The notes under the pieces are model-generated. The model saw nothing but the letters and a program-made list of their open reading frames with translations. It ran no database searches and was not told the origin of the DNA. This document shows, in pieces, positions 6,867 through 10,357 of a DNA stretch of 10,357 nt; the stretch's first letter is position 1; every line of letters starts with the position of its first letter. Origin of the DNA: Flavobacteriaceae bacterium (GTDB lineage: Bacteria; Bacteroidota; Bacteroidia; Flavobacteriales; Flavobacteriaceae); NCBI GenBank assembly GCA_029253805.1, contig JAQWYU010000296.1, positions 1 through 10,357 of the forward strand, written 5' to 3'. The position numbers and the translations under genes were made by a program.

Positions 6867-8363
6867 TCAACGGTTTCTCCAGAAAAAAGGGGTAAATATA
6901 ATAAGAACTGTGAATAATTCTAATCTTCCAATTAGCATTAAGAAAGCAGCCCACCACTTTCCTAGAGTTGGCATTTCAATAAAACTGTTAGCAGGTCCGA
7001 AGCTACCCAAAGCTGGCCCTACATTTCCTAAACTTGAAGCTGCAACTCCAATAGAAGATTCAAAGTCTAGTCCTAATATAGCAAAGCCTAAAGATCCCAA
7101 AATAAAAGATAACATGTAAAGTATAAAGAAACCTAAAACATTAAAAACAATTTGACCTGAAACTGATTTATTATTGTAACGTAATGGTAAAATTGCACTC
7201 GGATGTAGAGTACGCTTAAATTCTAAAAAACCATTTTTAATGAGAACTAGATGCCGAACAACTTTGACGCCGCCCGATGTACTTCCAGCAGAACCTCCAA
7301 GAAACATTAATCCAAAAAAGAAAACTAATAAAAATGGTGACCAAATCGTGTAGTCGGCTGTTACAAATCCAGTAGTTGTAACGATTGCAACAACTTGGAA
7401 AAACGAATGCCGAATTGATGCTTCTAATTCTCCTAGAACTACAGGATGATAAAATATAATTGAATCAGCTAGGTAGGAATTAAAATATATTATTCCTGCT
7501 ACAATAAAAGTAAAAATAATAATAAATTTACAATACAACTTGAACTCTTCATCTTTTATTATTTTGGAGATCTTACCTTTAAATGCAAAATAACTTAGTA
7601 CAAAGTTTGTACCTGCCAAAAACATAAATAAAATAATAATATACTGTACCAATGGATTATCATTCCAGTAAGAAACACTTATGTTTTTAGTAGAAAATCC
7701 ACCTGTAGATAATGTGCTCATGGAGTGATTGAGGGCATCGAAAAAAGACATACCTGCTGAACAAAGCAATAATGTTTCTGCAGCAGTATATCCAAAATAA
7801 ATTAGCCATAATCTTTTAGCTGTATCTGTTATCCTTGGGTGTAATTTATCAGCGCTCAAGCCAGGAGCTTCAGCAGCAAAAAGCTGCATACCTCCAATAC
7901 CTAAAAGGGGTAATATGGCAATAGCTAAAACAATAATTCCCATACCCCCTATCCAATGAGTTAAACTGCGCCAAAACAAGACTCCTTCGGGAAGAATTTC
8001 TACATCACTCAAAATTGTAGAGCCGGTAGTAGTGTATCCAGAAATCGTTTCAAATATAGCATTGGAGAAATTTGGGATAGAGCCTGTAAAAAGATAAGGT
8101 AAAGTTCCTGATAACGTCATTACAATCCATCCAAAAGTTACAACTAAGTAACCTTCTCGTTTGTTCATCTCCTTTGTATGACTTTTAGTACACAACATCA
8201 TAAAGACTCCAAGAGATAAAACAGATAGGCCAGAAAGGAATAGTTCTAATGTTACGCCATCCTTGTAACAAAAACTAAATAAAGTTGCCAAGAGAATGAA
8301 ACTCCCGTTAAACAGTAATAGTAGTCCAAAGAAGTGTAAAATAATTTTATAATTGAGTTTCAT
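6867..8363 (-). CDS. trkH: TrkH-family potassium uptake channel subunit
   Basis: This 498-residue integral membrane protein is the pore subunit of a Trk/Ktr-type K+ uptake system. The four pore-loop repeats are visible as TTTGST (111-116), STGGFS (219-224), TTTGF (329-333) and GNVGP (446-450); the central glycines line the selectivity filter. GGSAGSTSGGVKVVRH (356-371) matches the conserved stretch after the third repeat, in the M2 region that gates the pore. Additional hydrophobic helices precede the first repeat (about 8-30 and 40-58), as in TrkH proteins. The HWIGGMGIIVL motif (136-146) is also typical. It lies 14 bases downstream of trkA in the same direction, forming a trkA-trkH operon in which the cytoplasmic TrkA ring gates this channel. 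Confidence 0.95.
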   Translation of the reverse strand: MKLNYKIILHFFGLLLLFNGSFILLATLFSFCYKDGVTLELFLSGLSVLSLGVFMMLCTKSHTKEMNKREGYLVVTFGWIVMTLSGTLPYLFTGSIPNFSNAIFETISGYTTTGSTILSDVEILPEGVLFWRSLTHWIGGMGIIVLAIAILPLLGIGGMQLFAAEAPGLSADKLHPRITDTAKRLWLIYFGYTAAETLLLCSAGMSFFDALNHSMSTLSTGGFSTKNISVSYWNDNPLVQYIIILFMFLAGTNFVLSYFAFKGKISKIIKDEEFKLYCKFIIIFTFIVAGIIYFNSYLADSIIFYHPVVLGELEASIRHSFFQVVAIVTTTGFVTADYTIWSPFLLVFFFGLMFLGGSAGSTSGGVKVVRHLVLIKNGFLEFKRTLHPSAILPLRYNNKSVSGQIVFNVLGFFILYMLSFILGSLGFAILGLDFESSIGVAASSLGNVGPALGSFGPANSFIEMPTLGKWWAAFLMLIGRLELFTVLIIFTPFFWRNR

Positions 8364-8377
8364 TATTCCTAAAGGTT

Positions 8378-9724
8378 TTAGTCAAAATAACTCTCTATTT
8401 TTTTAATAGATTGTGGCAAACAACAAACAACTACTCGGTCACCAGACACAATTTTAAAGTCACCCAAAGCAATAAACCCTTGTTCATCTCTTATGACCCC
8501 TCCAATAATAGCAGAAAGCGGGAAGTCAATTTTCTTTATAAATTTGTTGCATATTTTTGAGGTTGGCTTCACAACAAATTCAAGCAATTCTGCTTCCATA
8601 TTACTTAATTTAGTCATTGCTACAACTTCACCTCTTCTAATATATCTAAAGATACTGTTAGCAGCTAATAGCTTTTTATTTATTAGTGTGTCTATCCCAA
8701 TGGATTGAGACAACTCAAAATAATCCATATTATCAACAAGTGCTATTGTTTTTTTTACTCCTTTGGACTTAGCAACTAAACAAGACATTATATTTGCCTC
8801 TGAATTACCTGTGACAGCAATAAAAGCATCCATATCCTTTATATTTTCTTCTTCTAAAAGCTCCACATTTCTACCATCTCCATGAATAATCAAAGTATTT
8901 GGCAATTGCTCAGCTAATTCAAATGCTCTATTTTTTATCTTCTCGACAAGCTTGATATTAAAGTTTTTAGATAGATCTGAAGCTGTTTTAAATCCAATCT
9001 TACCACCCCCTAAAATCATCAAATTTTTTATTTTAGTTCTTTGTTTACCAGTTAGCTTGCAAAGCTCTTCATCTCCACCTTTTGAAGTGATAAAAACAAC
9101 TCTATCTCCTTCTTTAAAAACAGTATCACCTCTGGGAATAATAGTTAACGGAGATCCCGAGCGCTGAATAGCTATGGGAATAAAATGAATATCAGAAAGT
9201 AACTGGGCAGCAACTTTAACTGATTTATTAATTATTTTGGCATTATTAGAAAGTAATAGCCCAAGCATAGTTAAGGCGCCATCTTCAAATTCGTAGCTAT
9301 CGTTAAAAACTGATTTACTAAGCAACAATTCAATTTCTGAAGCCGCTAGAGACTCTGGAGAGATAAGTTCATCAATACCAAATTGAGTGAATCCAACTTC
9401 TTCTTTGTGGTTAATAAATTCTGGGTTAGATATCCTCGCAATAGTACGTCTAGCACCCAACTGCTTCGCTAAAACACAAGAAGTTATGTTAGAGGTTTCT
9501 GATGAAGTTACTGAAATAAATAAGTCAGAATTTAAAACTCTAGCATCTTTAAGAACTGAAATTGAAGTAGCATCTCCTGTAATGACTTTAATATCTAAAT
9601 GATTGTCTGCATAAGCAAGGCCTTCTTTATCAAGATCTATAAGAGTAATTTCTTGTGATTCGTAAGATAAAAGCTTTGCTAAATGAAATCCAACTTCACC
9701 AGCACCTGCTATAATAATCTTCAT
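8378..9724 (-). CDS. trkA: Trk potassium uptake regulatory subunit TrkA (two RCK domains)
   Basis: This 448-residue cytoplasmic protein has the duplicated RCK (RCK_N plus RCK_C) layout of TrkA. The first Rossmann motif is IAGAGEVG (5-12), followed by the acidic Asp30 after beta 2. The second is LGGGKIG (238-244), with Glu261 in the equivalent place. Each half contains the expected GDA/GDG segment (50-52 and 282-284) and a SVTS or AVTGNSEANIMS segment (71-74, 303-314). RCK_C parts end each half (about 145-215 and 370-445), with the pattern GDRVV seen in both (206-210 and 428-432). TrkA binds NAD(H) and nucleotides and controls the TrkH channel. The ATG at 9724 is preceded by a TANNTTTG element. 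This gene leads the operon, with trkH following after 14 bases. Confidence 0.95.
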   Translation of the reverse strand: MKIIIAGAGEVGFHLAKLLSYESQEITLIDLDKEGLAYADNHLDIKVITGDATSISVLKDARVLNSDLFISVTSSETSNITSCVLAKQLGARRTIARISNPEFINHKEEVGFTQFGIDELISPESLAASEIELLLSKSVFNDSYEFEDGALTMLGLLLSNNAKIINKSVKVAAQLLSDIHFIPIAIQRSGSPLTIIPRGDTVFKEGDRVVFITSKGGDEELCKLTGKQRTKIKNLMILGGGKIGFKTASDLSKNFNIKLVEKIKNRAFELAEQLPNTLIIHGDGRNVELLEEENIKDMDAFIAVTGNSEANIMSCLVAKSKGVKKTIALVDNMDYFELSQSIGIDTLINKKLLAANSIFRYIRRGEVVAMTKLSNMEAELLEFVVKPTSKICNKFIKKIDFPLSAIIGGVIRDEQGFIALGDFKIVSGDRVVVCCLPQSIKKIESYFD

Positions 9725-9746
9725 TATTTGTCATTTAATAAGATAG

Positions 9747-9754
9747 CAAATATA
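9747..9754 (-). promoter_or_regulatory. Putative -7 promoter element of the trkA-trkH operon
   Basis: On the minus strand the sequence reads TATATTTG, an exact match to the Bacteroidota -7 consensus TANNTTTG, placed 22 bases upstream of the trkA start. That gives a leader of about 15 bases. I could not find a convincing TTG at the -33 position, so the call rests on the -7 element and its location in the divergent trkA/ubiE gap (9725-9829). No clear element of this type was seen for ubiE in the same gap. Confidence 0.4.
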
Positions 9755-9829
9755 CGTTATTTTTAGGGATTTGTTTATGAATTGCATTTCTTTGCACTGA
9801 CTCTTTATTAAGAAATTGTCTCAAAATAT

Positions 9830-10357
9830 ATGTCAAAAAAAATAATACCATACAAAGACAGTGAACTTGGAAAAAAACAACAAATTGCTAAAATGTTTGA
9901 TACGATCTCTAATGAATATGACAATCTTAATAGGGTCATTTCATTTGGAATTGATATTAAATGGCGTGAAAAAGTAGTTGATATTATTTCAAGAAAAAAA
10001 CCTAACAATATTCTTGATATTGCTACGGGAACAGGAGACCTTGCTATTAATTTGACCCAAACCAAAGCTTCAGAAATTATTGGACTAGATATTAGTAAAG
10101 GGATGCTTGAAGTAGCTAATGAAAAAATACTAAAGAAACAACTTGAAACAACTATTAAAATGGTTGTTGGAGATTCAGAGAAATTACCTTTCGAGAATAA
10201 TTCATTTGATGCTATTACAGTTGCATTTGGAGTCCGAAATTTTGAAAACTTAGACTTAGGATTAGCTGAAATTTATAGAGTTTTAAAACCAAATGGAATC
10301 TTCGTTGTATTAGAAACTTCTGTCCCTGTAAAATTCCCTTTTAAACAAGGTTATTAT
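9830..10357 (+). CDS. ubiE: Demethylmenaquinone methyltransferase UbiE/MenG (3' truncated by window end)
   Basis: An ATG at 9830 opens a frame that is still open at the window edge, giving 176 residues of a protein that is usually about 240 long. The N-terminal [17 protein letters not shown] (22-38) is characteristic of UbiE/MenG. It is followed by the SAM-binding motif [10 protein letters not shown] (61-70), GLDIS (85-89), the LPF segment (119-121), and [13 protein letters not shown] (133-145), a family signature. VLKPNG (151-156) and LETSVP (161-166) complete the class I methyltransferase pattern. The enzyme methylates demethylmenaquinone to menaquinone. Because Bacteroidota respire mainly with menaquinone, a menG role is more likely than ubiquinone synthesis. 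It diverges from trkA across a 105-base gap. About 60-70 C-terminal residues lie outside the window. Confidence 0.94.
   Translation, partial: MSKKIIPYKDSELGKKQQIAKMFDTISNEYDNLNRVISFGIDIKWREKVVDIISRKKPNNILDIATGTGDLAINLTQTKASEIIGLDISKGMLEVANEKILKKQLETTIKMVVGDSEKLPFENNSFDAITVAFGVRNFENLDLGLAEIYRVLKPNGIFVVLETSVPVKFPFKQGYY

Noticed and set aside
9770..9794. TTTG ... TTTCTTTG pair as a promoter for ubiE
   Set aside because: The second element departs from TANNTTTG at its key A, and the spacing of 13 bases is too short for a Bacteroidota promoter.

Overview
The window looks like chromosomal DNA of a Bacteroidota bacterium, most likely a marine or aquatic member of the Flavobacteriia. This rests on three things: strong AT richness with AT-rich start regions and no clear Shine-Dalgarno sequences, TANNTTTG-type promoter elements, and lineage-typical genes (an Omp28-type lipoprotein, a DUF6029-like outer-membrane barrel, and a menaquinone-type UbiE/MenG methyltransferase). 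Species assignment is not possible from the sequence alone. I see no mobile element, CRISPR array, rRNA or tRNA. No gene-free stretch exceeds about 120 bases.

Layout. Positions 1-96 hold the 3' end of an unrecognised plus-strand gene, followed by a strong, probably bidirectional hairpin terminator (114-142). A minus-strand gene for an Omp28-like lipoprotein with a thioredoxin-type CxxC (160-1500) diverges from a plus-strand pair: a secreted TlpA-like thioredoxin (1619-2101) and a DUF6029-like outer-membrane beta-barrel protein (2117-3799). These three envelope proteins form the most interesting part of the window. Apart from the lipobox cysteine, each has exactly two cysteines, placed as a close pair, which suggests a shared disulfide role.

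The rest is mainly housekeeping. rsmG (16S rRNA G527 methyltransferase, minus strand, 3822-4451) is followed by a likely two-gene plus-strand unit: a membrane fatty-acid desaturase with a QVEHH third histidine box (4562-5662) and a PLP-dependent aspartate-type aminotransferase (5671-6858). Converging on it is the minus-strand trkA-trkH potassium-uptake operon (9724 down to 6867). Divergent from trkA, the plus-strand ubiE/menG gene starts at 9830 and runs off the window end.

Functionally the window combines envelope redox and outer-membrane biogenesis, ribosome maturation, membrane-lipid unsaturation, amino-acid metabolism, potassium homeostasis and menaquinone synthesis. I found no clear evidence of a wholly new system. 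The Omp28/TlpA/DUF6029 cysteine-pair module is the best candidate for follow-up.
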